From: Veillonellaceae bacterium DNF00626
GTDB lineage: Bacteria; Bacillota; Negativicutes; Veillonellales; Dialisteraceae
Direction: 5' to 3'
Assembly (NCBI GenBank): GCA_001553355.1
Contig: KQ960876.1
Span: 62,001 to 126,000 of the forward strand
DNA: 64,000 nucleotides
Shown here: positions 11,282-20,735 of the stretch, in pieces
Layout of the letters: each line of letters starts with the position of its first letter
Numbering within the stretch: the stretch's first letter is position 1
The notes under the pieces: model-generated
Seen by the model: only the letters and a program-made list of their open reading frames with translations
Told to the model about the DNA's origin: nothing
Database searches by the model: none
Program-made: the position numbers and the translations under genes

Positions 11282-11776
11282 TCAGCCTTTACCGTCTTTA
11301 TATTTCTGAATTTCATCACGCAATCGAGCTGCTTCTTCATAATCTTCTGTTTGAATACTATCTTGCAATTTCATTTCTAATTGATGCAAATATTGATCTT
11401 GTGATGAAATTTCTTTTTTTCTTTCACCATCTTTTTTCGCCCCGAAAAACGGTCTCAATTTCTCACGAAACGAAATATAATCGCTTCCCAACATATCCTT
11501 ATGTGCTCTTTTTGCCGCACTTTCATCAAGAGAACGATACCTCATAGATCCACCTTTATTTGACTGTGACCATGATAACTCAGGAGCCACATTCTTTAAA
11601 AAAGACAATAACGAGGAATCTAATGCCATAAAGGGATTTTCCTGATGAAACACATCCATCATATCGTATCCTTCACAAGCACAATCCTGACAAAGATATT
11701 CTTCTGACTTACGGCCATTAGTTATTTTCGTAAAATGGACCGTAGCAGTTTTTCCATGACAACGTTCACAAAGCAT
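11282..11776 (-). CDS. mcsA: McsA-like zinc-finger/UVR protein
   Basis: The 164-residue protein has two CxxC pairs (Cys3/Cys6 and Cys29/Cys32), a linker, and a C-terminal UVR motif with [11 protein letters not shown]. This is the layout of McsA, the activator of the McsB arginine kinase and modulator of CtsR and ClpC. The ATG at 11774-11776 was chosen because AAAGGAG precedes it, two bases after the ctsR stop. A longer frame overlapping ctsR is unlikely. Since no mcsB follows, the protein may act here directly with ClpC or CtsR rather than with a kinase; that is an inference. Confidence 0.88.
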   Translation of the reverse strand: MLCERCHGKTATVHFTKITNGRKSEEYLCQDCACEGYDMMDVFHQENPFMALDSSLLSFLKNVAPELSWSQSNKGGSMRYRSLDESAAKRAHKDMLGSDYISFREKLRPFFGAKKDGERKKEISSQDQYLHQLEMKLQDSIQTEDYEEAARLRDEIQKYKDGKG

Positions 11777-11778
11777 TT

Positions 11779-12246
11779 CTATTCTCCTTTCACAATCCAA
11801 TCTAAACGACGTATCACTGTTTTTGTCGCTTTTTTGCGTTCTTCCGGTGGACAAAATTCCATCATTGTACGCATTAACGCTTGCATTAACTTATACTCTT
11901 GCCCGGAAATCATATCATAATCCGCAAGCAATCGAAAATAACCACTTAAGTCTTCTTCAAAAGCACAAGGTGCCGTTTTTGTAAACGGTATCGAGGCGTT
12001 AGAATCATTTCTCTTTGCTCTTTGATATGAAATCTTAATATATCCGCCATTTCCCCTCCTGGACTCCACCACAAATCCATTTTCATCAGAAAACCTGGTA
12101 TTAATCACATAAGTAACTTGAGATGGAGCACATGAAAGTTCATCAGCCACATCTTTTCGCCTTAGTAAAATACTATTACTTTCATGGGCCTTTATAAGTT
12201 CTAAAATAAATTGCTCAATTTTATCCGATAATAAAGTATTTGCCAT
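11779..12246 (-). CDS. ctsR: Transcriptional repressor CtsR
   Basis: The 155-residue protein matches CtsR, the class III heat-shock repressor of clp genes. The N-terminal winged helix contains RRKDVADELSCAPSQVTYVI and the DNA-contact wing SRRGNGGYI. The start has AAGGAG upstream. It is the first gene of ctsR-mcsA-clpC and lies directly downstream of a promoter that contains three GACTTTTT direct repeats, so autoregulation is very likely. Confidence 0.96.
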   Translation of the reverse strand: MANTLLSDKIEQFILELIKAHESNSILLRRKDVADELSCAPSQVTYVINTRFSDENGFVVESRRGNGGYIKISYQRAKRNDSNASIPFTKTAPCAFEEDLSGYFRLLADYDMISGQEYKLMQALMRTMMEFCPPEERKKATKTVIRRLDWIVKGE

Positions 12247-12274
12247 TTATATCACTCCTTACGTTTACAACTCT

Positions 12275-12303
12275 ATTATAAAGTCAAAAAGTCAAAAAGT
12301 CAA
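12275..12303 (-). promoter_or_regulatory. ctsR promoter overlapped by triple direct-repeat operator
   Basis: On the minus strand TTGACT (12298-12303) and TATAAT (12275-12280) are 17 bases apart, a near-consensus housekeeping promoter. Three copies of the GTCAA core (plus-strand view) repeat every 8 bases between and across these hexamers. Published CtsR sites are tandem GTCAAA-type heptamers repeating every 10 bases, so this is a close variant. Binding here would block polymerase. Confidence 0.8.
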
Positions 12304-12306
12304 TAC

Positions 12307-12338
12307 AAAAAATCCATTGTCTAAACAATGGATTTTTT
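12307..12338 (-). terminator. Intrinsic terminator after recX
   Basis: A perfect 13-bp stem (AAAAAATCCATTG with CAATGGATTTTTT) surrounds a 6-base loop. The T6 tract on the minus strand follows the recX stop directly. It ends the rarA-to-recX unit and insulates the ctsR promoter. Confidence 0.88.
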
Positions 12339-12793
12339 CAATCTTCTCTATCGTGAATATTTAATGTAGATAATACTGTTTGTACAACAGAATACCTAAA
12401 TCCTCTTCGCACAAGAATTCCTGCTGCCCTTGCATAATTTTTTTGTACCGCAGGAACTAATGATAACTTAGATTTCATCACATGCATAGCAGCTTGCAGC
12501 TCATCTTCAAAAGTCAAATGGTCATCAAAATGAAGCCCCATTTTTTTCAATTTTCTATGCACATATAAATCTCCATAAGCATTCATCTCTTTATATTTAT
12601 TAAACAGATCCTCTGCTAATGATTCATCATTTACATAACCGTAGTATTCCAATTTTTCAATAGCTTGACGAATATCATCTTCTGAATATTTCCTGACTTT
12701 TAATTTTTGCGTCAACTCATAAGAACTTTGTAATTTATATTTGAGAAGATGCAGAGCCGCCTCATAAGCAGTTTTATTACTTTTCATCTTCAT
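12338..12793 (-). CDS. recX: Regulatory protein RecX
   Basis: The 151-residue protein shows the RecX three-helix repeats, with [15 protein letters not shown] and [19 protein letters not shown]-like sequence (actual stretch [16 protein letters not shown]). RecX modulates RecA filaments. Its start overlaps the recA stop by 17 bases, so it is translationally coupled. Two in-frame ATGs exist at 12791-12793 and 12785-12787; the second has better spacing from AGAGA. It is the terminal gene of the operon. Confidence 0.9.
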   Translation of the reverse strand: MKMKSNKTAYEAALHLLKYKLQSSYELTQKLKVRKYSEDDIRQAIEKLEYYGYVNDESLAEDLFNKYKEMNAYGDLYVHRKLKKMGLHFDDHLTFEDELQAAMHVMKSKLSLVPAVQKNYARAAGILVRRGFRYSVVQTVLSTLNIHDRED

Positions 12794-13832
12794 TCTCTGC
12801 TATTATTTTATCGTCAAACTTACCGGGTTCTACCATCAGCGTATCTCTGACAATTTTATCAATCTCTTCCATCACTTCCGGATTTTCATGCAAATATTTC
12901 TTGGCTGCTTCTCTACCTTGACTCATTCGTTCGCCTTTGTAAGAATACCAAGCCCCGCTTTTCTTTATGACATCTAAGTTAACGGCTAAATCTAACAGTG
13001 TTCCCTCTTTAGAAATTCCCTCTCCATACATCATATCAAATTCAGCTGTTTTAAATGGCGGAGCTACCTTATTCTTTACCACTTTTGCACGAGTTCGGTT
13101 TCCCACTGTTTCACCATTAGCCTTGATCACTTCTCCACGACGAATATCAATACGTATAGATGAGTAAAACTTCAACGCACGACCGCCGGTTGTTGTTTCC
13201 GGATTTCCATAACTCATACCGACTTTTTCTCTGATTTGATTAATAAATATGACAATTGTTTTTGATTTACTTATAATACCTGTCAATTTTCGCATGGCTT
13301 TACTCATAAGACGCGCTTGCAATCCTACCGATTGATCACCAATATCTCCTTCAATCTCTTGTTTAGGTACCAATGCTGCCACAGAATCAATAACAATAAT
13401 ATCTACCGCACCACTGCGAACCAATTGTTCGCAAATACTTAATGCTTGTTCACCGCTATCCGGCTGAGAAATTAAAAGGCTTTTTGTATCTACCCCCAAA
13501 TGATGGGCATAAATGGGATCTAATGCATGTTCAGCATCAATAAAAGCTGCTACGCCGCCCATTTTTTGCGCTTCTGCAATACCATAAAGAGCCATCGTAG
13601 TCTTCCCCGATGATTCCGGGCCAAAAATTTCAATAACACGACCTCTCGGATATCCACCAACGCCAACGGCAATATCCAATGCCAATGAACCGGTCGATAT
13701 GACATCTATATCAAGTTTTCCATTCATATCGCCCAATCGCATAATAGCACCGGCGCCAAAATCTTTGGTAATTTGTTTTAGTGCAGCATCAAGGGCTTTC
13801 TCTTTATCTTCACTTTGATTTTTTGTTACCAT
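12777..13832 (-). CDS. recA: Recombinase RecA
   Basis: The 351-residue protein is a standard RecA. Walker [10 protein letters not shown] is at residues 71-79, and [27 protein letters not shown] contains the L2 DNA-binding loop. The C-terminus is acidic. It carries out strand exchange and activates the SOS response. The start follows AAGGAGG. Only 16 bases separate it from the upstream gene, so there is no room for a private LexA-type operator; transcription comes from upstream or from within the pncC coding region. Confidence 0.98.
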   Translation of the reverse strand: MVTKNQSEDKEKALDAALKQITKDFGAGAIMRLGDMNGKLDIDVISTGSLALDIAVGVGGYPRGRVIEIFGPESSGKTTMALYGIAEAQKMGGVAAFIDAEHALDPIYAHHLGVDTKSLLISQPDSGEQALSICEQLVRSGAVDIIVIDSVAALVPKQEIEGDIGDQSVGLQARLMSKAMRKLTGIISKSKTIVIFINQIREKVGMSYGNPETTTGGRALKFYSSIRIDIRRGEVIKANGETVGNRTRAKVVKNKVAPPFKTAEFDMMYGEGISKEGTLLDLAVNLDVIKKSGAWYSYKGERMSQGREAAKKYLHENPEVMEEIDKIVRDTLMVEPGKFDDKIIAENEDEK

Positions 13833-13848
13833 GATATCCTCCTTGGGT

Positions 13849-14343
13849 CTATTTTAATAATATATAATCAATCAGATGCTGAATTGATTTATGCACTGCC
13901 TGCTTGCGAATATTGTCTCTACTACCCACAAAATTTTCCTTAAAAACATACACGCCTTGCCATCCTGAAATTCCTATATAAACTAATCCCGGACTTTCGC
14001 CTCGTTCTCCATTTCCCGGTCCGGCATAACCGGTTGTAGACACCGCTAAATCAGAATGATAAATATTTCGACTTCCTATGGCCATTTCTTTCGCCACTTC
14101 TTCACTCACTGCCGTATATGTCAAGAGTGCAGAATGTTTAACACTTAATATATTTTCTTTGGCTTCATTACAATAAGTTACCGCTGACCCCTTGAAATAG
14201 CGAGAACTTCCCGGAATATCTGTTATCATTTTAGCGATTAATCCGCCTGTACAAGATTCTGCTGCGCTTATAGTTATTTTACGACAAATTAGAAGTTCTG
14301 CCAAATAAAGAATATTGTCTTGCAGATTATCATTTAACTCCAT
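13849..14343 (-). CDS. pncC: Nicotinamide-nucleotide amidohydrolase (CinA C-terminal domain only)
   Basis: The 164-residue protein corresponds to the CinA C-terminal domain, with [17 protein letters not shown] near residue 27 and [13 protein letters not shown] near 106. This domain deamidates nicotinamide mononucleotide in pyridine nucleotide salvage. Bacillus CinA has an additional N-terminal molybdopterin-binding-like domain that is missing here. The neighbouring recA is a common partner of cinA. It lies 21 bases downstream of rimO on the same strand. Confidence 0.88.
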   Translation of the reverse strand: MELNDNLQDNILYLAELLICRKITISAAESCTGGLIAKMITDIPGSSRYFKGSAVTYCNEAKENILSVKHSALLTYTAVSEEVAKEMAIGSRNIYHSDLAVSTTGYAGPGNGERGESPGLVYIGISGWQGVYVFKENFVGSRDNIRKQAVHKSIQHLIDYILLK

Positions 14344-14364
14344 TTTTTCTTCCCCTATCAGATG

Positions 14365-15708
14365 TCAAATCTTTTCTCCAATTAAATCATAGGCATATCC
14401 ATCAGTAATACGTACCTTAATAAAATCCCCGGGTAATATATCTTTGGAACCTTCTACATAAATATTTCCATCCACTTCAGGAGCTTGAAAGATCGCACGT
14501 CCTTTAGCTTGTACAAAACCTTTTTTATCCTTTAATATTTCTTCTATCAATACTTCTGTTGTAGTCCCAATTAATGCACGATCATTTTCTTCTGAGATTT
14601 TAGCCTGTATCGCCATTAATTTATGATATCTTTCTTCTTTAACAGATTCAGGCACTTGATTTGGCATATGAGCTGCCGGCGTACCATCTTGCGGTGAATA
14701 CATGAACGCACCCAAATCATCAAATCGTATTTCCTTAATAAACTCACATAACTCTTCAAAATCCGAATCAGTTTCTCCCGGAAATCCAACCATTAACGTA
14801 GTGCGAACAGTTATTTTAGGTTGAGCTTGTTTTAATTTATGCAGCAATAGCCGTATACTTTCTGCTGTATCTTGCCGCCGCATACGCTGTAATACATTAT
14901 CACTTATATGTTGTAGTGGAATATCTACATATTTACAAATTTTAGCTTCTTTCGTGATTAAGTCCAATAATTCGTCAGTAAAATAAGTAGGATACAAATA
15001 AAACAATCTAATCCATTTTATCTTATCGATTTTAACCAATTCTTTAAGTAATTTACAAAGATTAGTGCCATCTTTCAGATCCCGTCCATAACAACTTAAG
15101 TCCTGTGCAATTAAATTAATTTCTTTAACACCAACAGCCGTTAATGCCTTTACCTCCCGCACAACGGAGCCTATCGGCCTACTGTGCATAGCTCCTCGTA
15201 CATAAGGGATATAACAAAAAGTACATCCATTGTTACACCCCTCAGCAATCTTGACATAAGCTGAATATTCCGGAGTTAATGATTGTCTCGGCACTAATTC
15301 TTCATGCTCACATGGTGCTGTATCAAATCGAAATATTTTCTTCCCATTTTGTTGATATGATTCGACAATAGCATCTAAAATATCTTGCCACGAATCTGTC
15401 CCTATAAAAATATCTATTTCAGGAATTTCTTTACTTAATGCTCTCTTATATTGCTGTGTAAGACAACCGGCCGCTACTAAGCGTTCACAGCATCCGGTCT
15501 TTTTATATTCTGCCGCTTCTAATAAAGTCTGTATAGATTCGTCCTTCGCCGGATCAATAAAGGTACATGTGTTGATAATAATTACATGTGCTTCACTTAA
15601 ATCTTCCGTCAATTCAAATCCTGCATTAGTTAAAATACCCAACATCTTTTCTGTATCAACTAAATTTTTTGAACAGCCTAAACTTATATACCCCAATTTT
15701 TTATTCAC
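14365..15708 (-). CDS. rimO: Ribosomal protein S12 methylthiotransferase RimO
   Basis: The 447-residue radical SAM enzyme has the MTTase N-terminal domain with cluster cysteines Cys12, Cys48 and Cys82. The radical SAM triad is Cys158, Cys162 and Cys165 in CNNGCTFC, and a C-terminal TRAM domain follows. It adds a methylthio group to an aspartate of ribosomal protein S12. The N-terminal GYISLGCSKNLVDTE and the absence of tRNA-type features favour RimO over MiaB. It is followed by pncC and preceded by a solute-binding protein gene 3 bases away. Confidence 0.94.
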   Translation of the reverse strand: MNKKLGYISLGCSKNLVDTEKMLGILTNAGFELTEDLSEAHVIIINTCTFIDPAKDESIQTLLEAAEYKKTGCCERLVAAGCLTQQYKRALSKEIPEIDIFIGTDSWQDILDAIVESYQQNGKKIFRFDTAPCEHEELVPRQSLTPEYSAYVKIAEGCNNGCTFCYIPYVRGAMHSRPIGSVVREVKALTAVGVKEINLIAQDLSCYGRDLKDGTNLCKLLKELVKIDKIKWIRLFYLYPTYFTDELLDLITKEAKICKYVDIPLQHISDNVLQRMRRQDTAESIRLLLHKLKQAQPKITVRTTLMVGFPGETDSDFEELCEFIKEIRFDDLGAFMYSPQDGTPAAHMPNQVPESVKEERYHKLMAIQAKISEENDRALIGTTTEVLIEEILKDKKGFVQAKGRAIFQAPEVDGNIYVEGSKDILPGDFIKVRITDGYAYDLIGEKI

Positions 15709-15711
15709 TTA

Positions 15712-16746
15712 CTATTTCCTCCCAAAACGGATATTTTCCATCCAATAATCCAATATCTCTTTTTTCCCCTCATCACTATATTTCTTTTGCAAATCCCAAT
15801 AAGTTAATTCTGTGCCATTCTTATCGGGTTTTGCGTCTTCATCATTAAGATAAATATAATGATAATTATTATCTTCCATTATTTTTTTATATTTCTTTGG
15901 TTCGCATAACCAATCAATAAATTTTTTCGCATCATCAGAATCTTTACTTTCCCGAGAAAGCCCTACTCCATAAAGATACCAGCCCGTACCATCCGTAGGA
16001 TAAAAAATAGTCACAGGTATTTTTTCTCTTTGTGTTCTTATCGCCTCATTATAATTAGATATTCCAATATCGCATTTTCCCATTCCTACCAATCTTGACG
16101 GCGTAGATAAATATCTACCGTATTGCACAATATGCGCCTTGCTCATATTTAACAAAGAAAATGCCTCTTTTTGTCCAAAATGTTCAATAAGCATCATAAG
16201 TAAATCCCCGGACATATCGCTTGAAAAAAAATCAGTCAATGATATGTCAAATGTATTATTAGTCAAGACGCTTGTCCAATTATAACTATATAAAGGATAT
16301 TTTTGTATAAAATCCTTATTTGCGACAAATACAAAGGGATCTATCCAAACACCATACCAATAACAATCTTGATCTTTGAATAAATTTAATGTCACATCTG
16401 TAACAGGCGATGAATAAATCGCTAAATTTTTATTTCGTTTCAAATAGTCTAAATTCTCTAATGATGTAATATATAAATCCGGTACACTCCCGTCATTATC
16501 GTTCCGTCCGAATAGTGATTTATCATCTACCGAAACAAATTCCACCGAAATTCCGGTTTCTTCACGGAATTTTTCCCCCACACGAGATAGTACGTCTATG
16601 GGAAAATCAGTATATACTCGGACTGTTCGTATTTTTTCAACAGTCGCTCCTTCTATGGACTTCTGCTCTTTTGAATATTCAAGAATGCCCATAAAAATTC
16701 CTATTGATAAAATAAGAAAAAAAAGAACAAGAAAAAATCGTTTCAT
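15712..16746 (-). CDS. Membrane-anchored extracellular solute-binding protein, orphan
   Basis: The 344-residue protein starts with a hydrophobic segment at residues 3-22 and no lipobox cysteine, so it is probably secreted or N-terminally anchored. The remainder resembles type II periplasmic binding proteins of the iron/polyamine/sulfate class (RVYTDFPIDVLSRVGEKFREETGI, then YGVGLSRESKDSDDAKKFIDWL near the C-terminus). AAGGAG precedes the ATG. No permease or ATPase gene lies nearby; it sits 9 bases after ftsK and 3 before rimO. The ligand is unknown. A sensor or scavenging role rather than classical import is possible. Confidence 0.75.
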   Translation of the reverse strand: MKRFFLVLFFLILSIGIFMGILEYSKEQKSIEGATVEKIRTVRVYTDFPIDVLSRVGEKFREETGISVEFVSVDDKSLFGRNDNDGSVPDLYITSLENLDYLKRNKNLAIYSSPVTDVTLNLFKDQDCYWYGVWIDPFVFVANKDFIQKYPLYSYNWTSVLTNNTFDISLTDFFSSDMSGDLLMMLIEHFGQKEAFSLLNMSKAHIVQYGRYLSTPSRLVGMGKCDIGISNYNEAIRTQREKIPVTIFYPTDGTGWYLYGVGLSRESKDSDDAKKFIDWLCEPKKYKKIMEDNNYHYIYLNDEDAKPDKNGTELTYWDLQKKYSDEGKKEILDYWMENIRFGRK

Positions 16747-16755
16747 GAAAACTCC

Positions 16756-19113
16756 TTATTTATCTTTTGCATCAGAAGATTTATTAAATATATCAGATAA
16801 CTGCTCCTTAGTAATTAATATATCCCGGGGTTTCGACCCTTCTGCCGGTCCAATAATTCCCAATGATTCCATCGTATCAATAAGCCGACCTGCTCGTGTA
16901 TATCCAATTCTAAATCTACGTTGTAACGCAGATACAGACGCCCGTTTAGTATCAAGTATCCATTCTGTAGCCTCATTTAATAAATCATCTGTTTCCGTTA
17001 AAGAAATAGTTTCTTCCGACTTTTCCGGCAAAGATAAATCTATCTCTTCTTCCTCTTCTTTAGGCAAATCTTGTGACTTCGATATTGTTTTTAAGTAATT
17101 AACAACTGCTTCTACTTCTTCATCAGAAATAAAAGCTCCTTGTATACGAATAGGATTCGGTGAACCTGATGGGTCAAATAACATATCTCCTTTTCCCAAA
17201 AGCTTTTCTGCTCCGGCTTTATCTAAAATCGTACGAGAATCTACTTGTGACGAAACAGCAAATGAAATTCTGCTCGGAATATTAGCTTTAATTAGGCCCG
17301 TAATAACATCTACTGACGGTCGTTGTGTTGCCACCACTAAATGAATACCTGCTGCGCGAGCTTTTTGTGCCAACCGGCAAATAGAATCTTCTACGCTATC
17401 CTTCGCCACCATCATTAAATCAGCCAATTCGTCAATAATAACTACAATATATGGCATCTTCGTCTCAGGATGCTGTTTATTAAACCCGCTAATATCTCGT
17501 ACATTATATTCAGAAAATGACTGATATCTGGCTTCCATTTCATGAACAGCCCAATTTAAAGCTCCGGCCGCCTTTTTGGGATGCGTGACTACTTCAATGC
17601 GTAAATGTGGAATCCCATTATAAACTGATAACTCTACAACTTTAGGATCTATTAAAATCATCTTTACTTCATCAGGTCGACTATGATAAAGAATACTTGT
17701 AATCAGCGTATTAATACATACTGATTTACCGCTTCCCGTTTGTCCGGCAATCAAAAGATGTGGCATTTGCGCTAAATCGGTAACCACCGTTCGTCCGGAA
17801 ATATCTTTTCCCAATGCCACCAAAATTTTCCCTTTCCCTTTTTGAAATTTAGATGACGATAACACATCATACAAAGGAACTGCCGCCTTATGTGCATTAG
17901 GTATTTCTATACCAACTGCAGATTTCCCGGGTATCGGCGCTTCTATGCGAATACTGGTCGCTGCCAACTGCAAGGCTATATCATCCGCTAATCCTTCTAT
18001 TTTAGACACCCGCACACCCGGTGCAGGTTCCAATTCATATCGAGTAACAGATGGCCCCACACTAACATTACGTATTGTCGCATTAACACCAAAACTTTTA
18101 AGCGTTGTTTCTAATCTCTCTGCTTTATTTCCTGAGTCAATATTTGTAGAAGATTCCGCGTCCCCTTGATGTAACAAAGACAACGGGGGAAATTGATAAG
18201 CCGAAACGTGCAAATCTTCAGAAATTTTTTCTGTATCAGCTTTACTACCATTATTTGGTGTTGTAACACCTTCCGTTGTAATTGTTTTTATGTCTTCACT
18301 ATTTGTATTTTTATTCTGCGCTATTTCCGGCTCTATTGCATCGTTAGAATACAATTCTTCCGTTTTTTCATTATCGTTATTTTCAGTATCACTCATCTCA
18401 TTTACTTCATAAGGATTTTCTTCCGTTGGTATTACATCAATTTCATCTTTTTGCGTTTTATGATTTTTCTTTTTAAAAATAAAATCACGTAAATGATATG
18501 TGGAATTCTCTTTTTGGTTTCCCCTATATTCTTGCCGAGTATTTTCAATTTTATGTTTTACTTTTTTTATTTTTTCCTCCGTTTTCGCTCCTATTTTCTT
18601 AGCATTTCCGGAAAGTGACCAACGAGTCAACAACAATATATCCACAAAAATAAACCCACCAAGAAATAAAGTGGTCCCAATATTCCCGATAAGTAAATGA
18701 ATAAACCAAACCGGCGCACCACTTATTATTCCACCATAATACATAAGTGAATCTATTTCTAATTCTTGTCCCAAAGGAGTCATCATGTGATGATACATGA
18801 CTAAAACTGACCAAAATAAGATTACTACAAGCACTCTATGAGCATTAAGAGAAATACTCGTGCCGGTAAACATATATATAGCTCCCATAAGGACAAAACA
18901 CACTGCCACTAAAAAAGCAGCTATCCCGAAAATAACATGAGCAGCATCACTTAACATGCTTCCCACAATTCCCGTATCATAGCCGAGCAAACTAACAGAC
19001 ATAAAAAATCCAAAAAGAAATAAAATTATACCGAAAATTTCTATATTTCCTTTATTTTGTAATTTTTCTTTATTATTCTTTTCTTTTGGTTTCGTGCTTA
19101 CCTTTTTCTTCAT
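16756..19113 (-). CDS. ftsK: DNA translocase FtsK/SpoIIIE
   Basis: The 785-residue protein has four or five N-terminal membrane helices (residues about 25-185). A long acidic, Glu/Asn/Thr-rich linker follows to about 310. The motor domain has [13 protein letters not shown] near residue 465 and [15 protein letters not shown]. The C-terminal gamma winged helix contains [14 protein letters not shown]. It moves DNA through the division septum and helps resolve chromosome dimers. It is 19 bases downstream of rarA. The length is usual for Bacillota SpoIIIE/FtsK. Confidence 0.95.
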   Translation of the reverse strand: MKKKVSTKPKEKNNKEKLQNKGNIEIFGIILFLFGFFMSVSLLGYDTGIVGSMLSDAAHVIFGIAAFLVAVCFVLMGAIYMFTGTSISLNAHRVLVVILFWSVLVMYHHMMTPLGQELEIDSLMYYGGIISGAPVWFIHLLIGNIGTTLFLGGFIFVDILLLTRWSLSGNAKKIGAKTEEKIKKVKHKIENTRQEYRGNQKENSTYHLRDFIFKKKNHKTQKDEIDVIPTEENPYEVNEMSDTENNDNEKTEELYSNDAIEPEIAQNKNTNSEDIKTITTEGVTTPNNGSKADTEKISEDLHVSAYQFPPLSLLHQGDAESSTNIDSGNKAERLETTLKSFGVNATIRNVSVGPSVTRYELEPAPGVRVSKIEGLADDIALQLAATSIRIEAPIPGKSAVGIEIPNAHKAAVPLYDVLSSSKFQKGKGKILVALGKDISGRTVVTDLAQMPHLLIAGQTGSGKSVCINTLITSILYHSRPDEVKMILIDPKVVELSVYNGIPHLRIEVVTHPKKAAGALNWAVHEMEARYQSFSEYNVRDISGFNKQHPETKMPYIVVIIDELADLMMVAKDSVEDSICRLAQKARAAGIHLVVATQRPSVDVITGLIKANIPSRISFAVSSQVDSRTILDKAGAEKLLGKGDMLFDPSGSPNPIRIQGAFISDEEVEAVVNYLKTISKSQDLPKEEEEEIDLSLPEKSEETISLTETDDLLNEATEWILDTKRASVSALQRRFRIGYTRAGRLIDTMESLGIIGPAEGSKPRDILITKEQLSDIFNKSSDAKDK

Positions 19114-19132
19114 AAACTTATATTCCTTCCGT

Positions 19133-20440
19133 TTATTTTCTTTTTGTACGCTTTAACCAAATTTCTGATAATTCCTTTTCTTTTCCATTAAGCACAGGAT
19201 GATAAAAAATTTCTGATTTCAACTCATCGGGCAAATATTGTTGTTCTACCCAACCACCATATGCATGAGGATATTTATAAGTTAATCCATGCCCTAATGC
19301 CGCTGCACCTGAATAATGAGCATCTCTTAAATAATCGGGAATTGACCAATTTCGCTGTTTCTTCAAAGTAGTTATGGCTTCTGAAATCCCTTTTATAGCA
19401 CTATTACTCTTTGGCGCCAGTGACAAATATATAACAGCTTCTGCTAAAATGATTCGTGCTTCCGGAAATCCCACCATTTCTGCAGCCTGTGCAGCTGAGA
19501 CTGCTACCCGCAGAGCTTCGGGGTCGGCAAGTCCTATATCTTCCGCCGCACAAATCATAATACGTCGTGATATAAAAGATGGTTTTTCTCCCCCTTCTAT
19601 CATCCTTGCCAAATAATGTAAAGCCGCATTGGGATCGCTACCACGCATACTTTTTATAAAAGCTGAGGTAATGTCATAATGATTATCTCCTTTTTTATCA
19701 TACACAGACATTTGTTCTCCTGCAACTTTTTGTATTTCTAATAGAGTAATACGACTCCGAGGCGGCAAAACAGATGCCGTTTGCTCTAATAAATTTAAGG
19801 CAATTCGACTATCCCCGGATGCATAAGCTGCCATAACTTCCAATGCTTCTACATCCGCGGTATATAAATTTTTACCTAATCCTCTTTCTTTATCATATAG
19901 CGCCTTTTCTAAAATATGCACAATGGATTTCTTCGTTAAGGGTTTTAATTTAATCACTCGTATACGAGAAAGCAGCGGTCTATTTAATTCAAAATACGGA
20001 TTCTCCGTAGTTGCTCCAATTAAAATAAATGTTCCATTTTCTATATAAGGTAATAACAAATCTTGCTGCGTTTTATTAAACCGATGTATTTCATCAATAA
20101 ATACAATAGTTCTTTTACCATAGTAATCCAATTCTTTTTTTGCTTTTTCTACTGTTTCTCTTATTTCCTTTGTTCCGCTAAATGTAGCATTTAATTTGAT
20201 GAATTCACATTTTGTCGTTTTTGCGATAGCCGATGCAATAGTTGTTTTTCCACATCCCGGAGGTCCAAATAGCAATAAAGAGGGAATCGTATCCTGTCGG
20301 ATCATTTGATATAAAAAAGAATGACTTCCCACAGCTTCTTCTTGCCCAACAATATCATCTAATAGCTTAGGACGCATTCGTTCTGCTAAAGGTGCATATT
20401 TTTTTCTTTCATCTTCCGAAGTATCAAACAAAGATTCCAT
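19133..20440 (-). CDS. rarA: Replication-associated recombination protein A (RarA/MgsA) ATPase
   Basis: The 435-residue AAA+ protein has [12 protein letters not shown] near residue 60, the clamp-loader-like [10 protein letters not shown], and the RarA C-terminal tetramerisation region with [28 protein letters not shown]. It acts at stalled replication forks. The GAGGAAAA ribosome site starts immediately after the T-tract of the 6S RNA terminator, leaving no space for a separate promoter. It heads the unit rarA-ftsK-SBP-rimO-pncC-recA-recX. Confidence 0.95.
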   Translation of the reverse strand: MESLFDTSEDERKKYAPLAERMRPKLLDDIVGQEEAVGSHSFLYQMIRQDTIPSLLLFGPPGCGKTTIASAIAKTTKCEFIKLNATFSGTKEIRETVEKAKKELDYYGKRTIVFIDEIHRFNKTQQDLLLPYIENGTFILIGATTENPYFELNRPLLSRIRVIKLKPLTKKSIVHILEKALYDKERGLGKNLYTADVEALEVMAAYASGDSRIALNLLEQTASVLPPRSRITLLEIQKVAGEQMSVYDKKGDNHYDITSAFIKSMRGSDPNAALHYLARMIEGGEKPSFISRRIMICAAEDIGLADPEALRVAVSAAQAAEMVGFPEARIILAEAVIYLSLAPKSNSAIKGISEAITTLKKQRNWSIPDYLRDAHYSGAAALGHGLTYKYPHAYGGWVEQQYLPDELKSEIFYHPVLNGKEKELSEIWLKRTKRK

Positions 20441-20452
20441 AGCATTTTCCTC

Positions 20453-20677
20453 AAAAAATAAGCCGCCAAGTAAAACTCAGCGGCCATAATACTCAAAGAC
20501 CCCACCATGTCGTTTCATGCTGCATTTTGAGTCTGCATAGGTGCAGGTGGGTGTCCTTTTCTCATGATTCGTCAGTCCTCAACCAAGGCATTGATTCCTC
20601 ATTCGACGTAAACTCCCTTTATAAAAGTGTTGGTTCAAAATATAAAGCGACACGTGCACAGCAGGGTTTTATTCTTT
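20453..20677 (-). ncRNA. ssrS: 6S RNA
   Basis: On the minus strand, beginning about 7 bases after a promoter, lies an approximately 225-base region without a reading frame. It contains GGACACCCACCTGC, which resembles the 6S motif GACACNNNCACCT, and long interrupted complementarity between its halves (for example CCTTGGTTGAGG facing AACC-rich sequence). It ends in GCCGC/GCGGC (20480-20484 with 20462-20466) followed by TTATTTTTT. A position beside aspS and rarA is also that of a Bacillus 6S RNA. 6S RNA binds the housekeeping RNA polymerase holoenzyme and mimics an open promoter. No T-box motif is present, which rules out an aspS leader. The exact 5' end is estimated. Confidence 0.82.
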
Positions 20678-20683
20678 ATATGT

Positions 20684-20712
20684 AGTGTATCAAAATTTCG
20701 CATAATTTACAA
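20684..20712 (-). promoter_or_regulatory. Promoter of 6S RNA
   Basis: TTGTAA (20707-20712) and TACACT (20684-20689) are 17 bases apart on the minus strand. They lie just after the aspS stop codon and just upstream of the 6S RNA. Confidence 0.6.
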
Positions 20713-20735
20713 GTTTTCATGCACTTTATCATGCA

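Noticed and set aside
20441-20735. T-box leader of aspS or a regulatory leader of rarA
   Set aside because: The region is downstream of aspS on its strand, lacks the T-box sequence, and fits 6S RNA in sequence, promoter and terminator.
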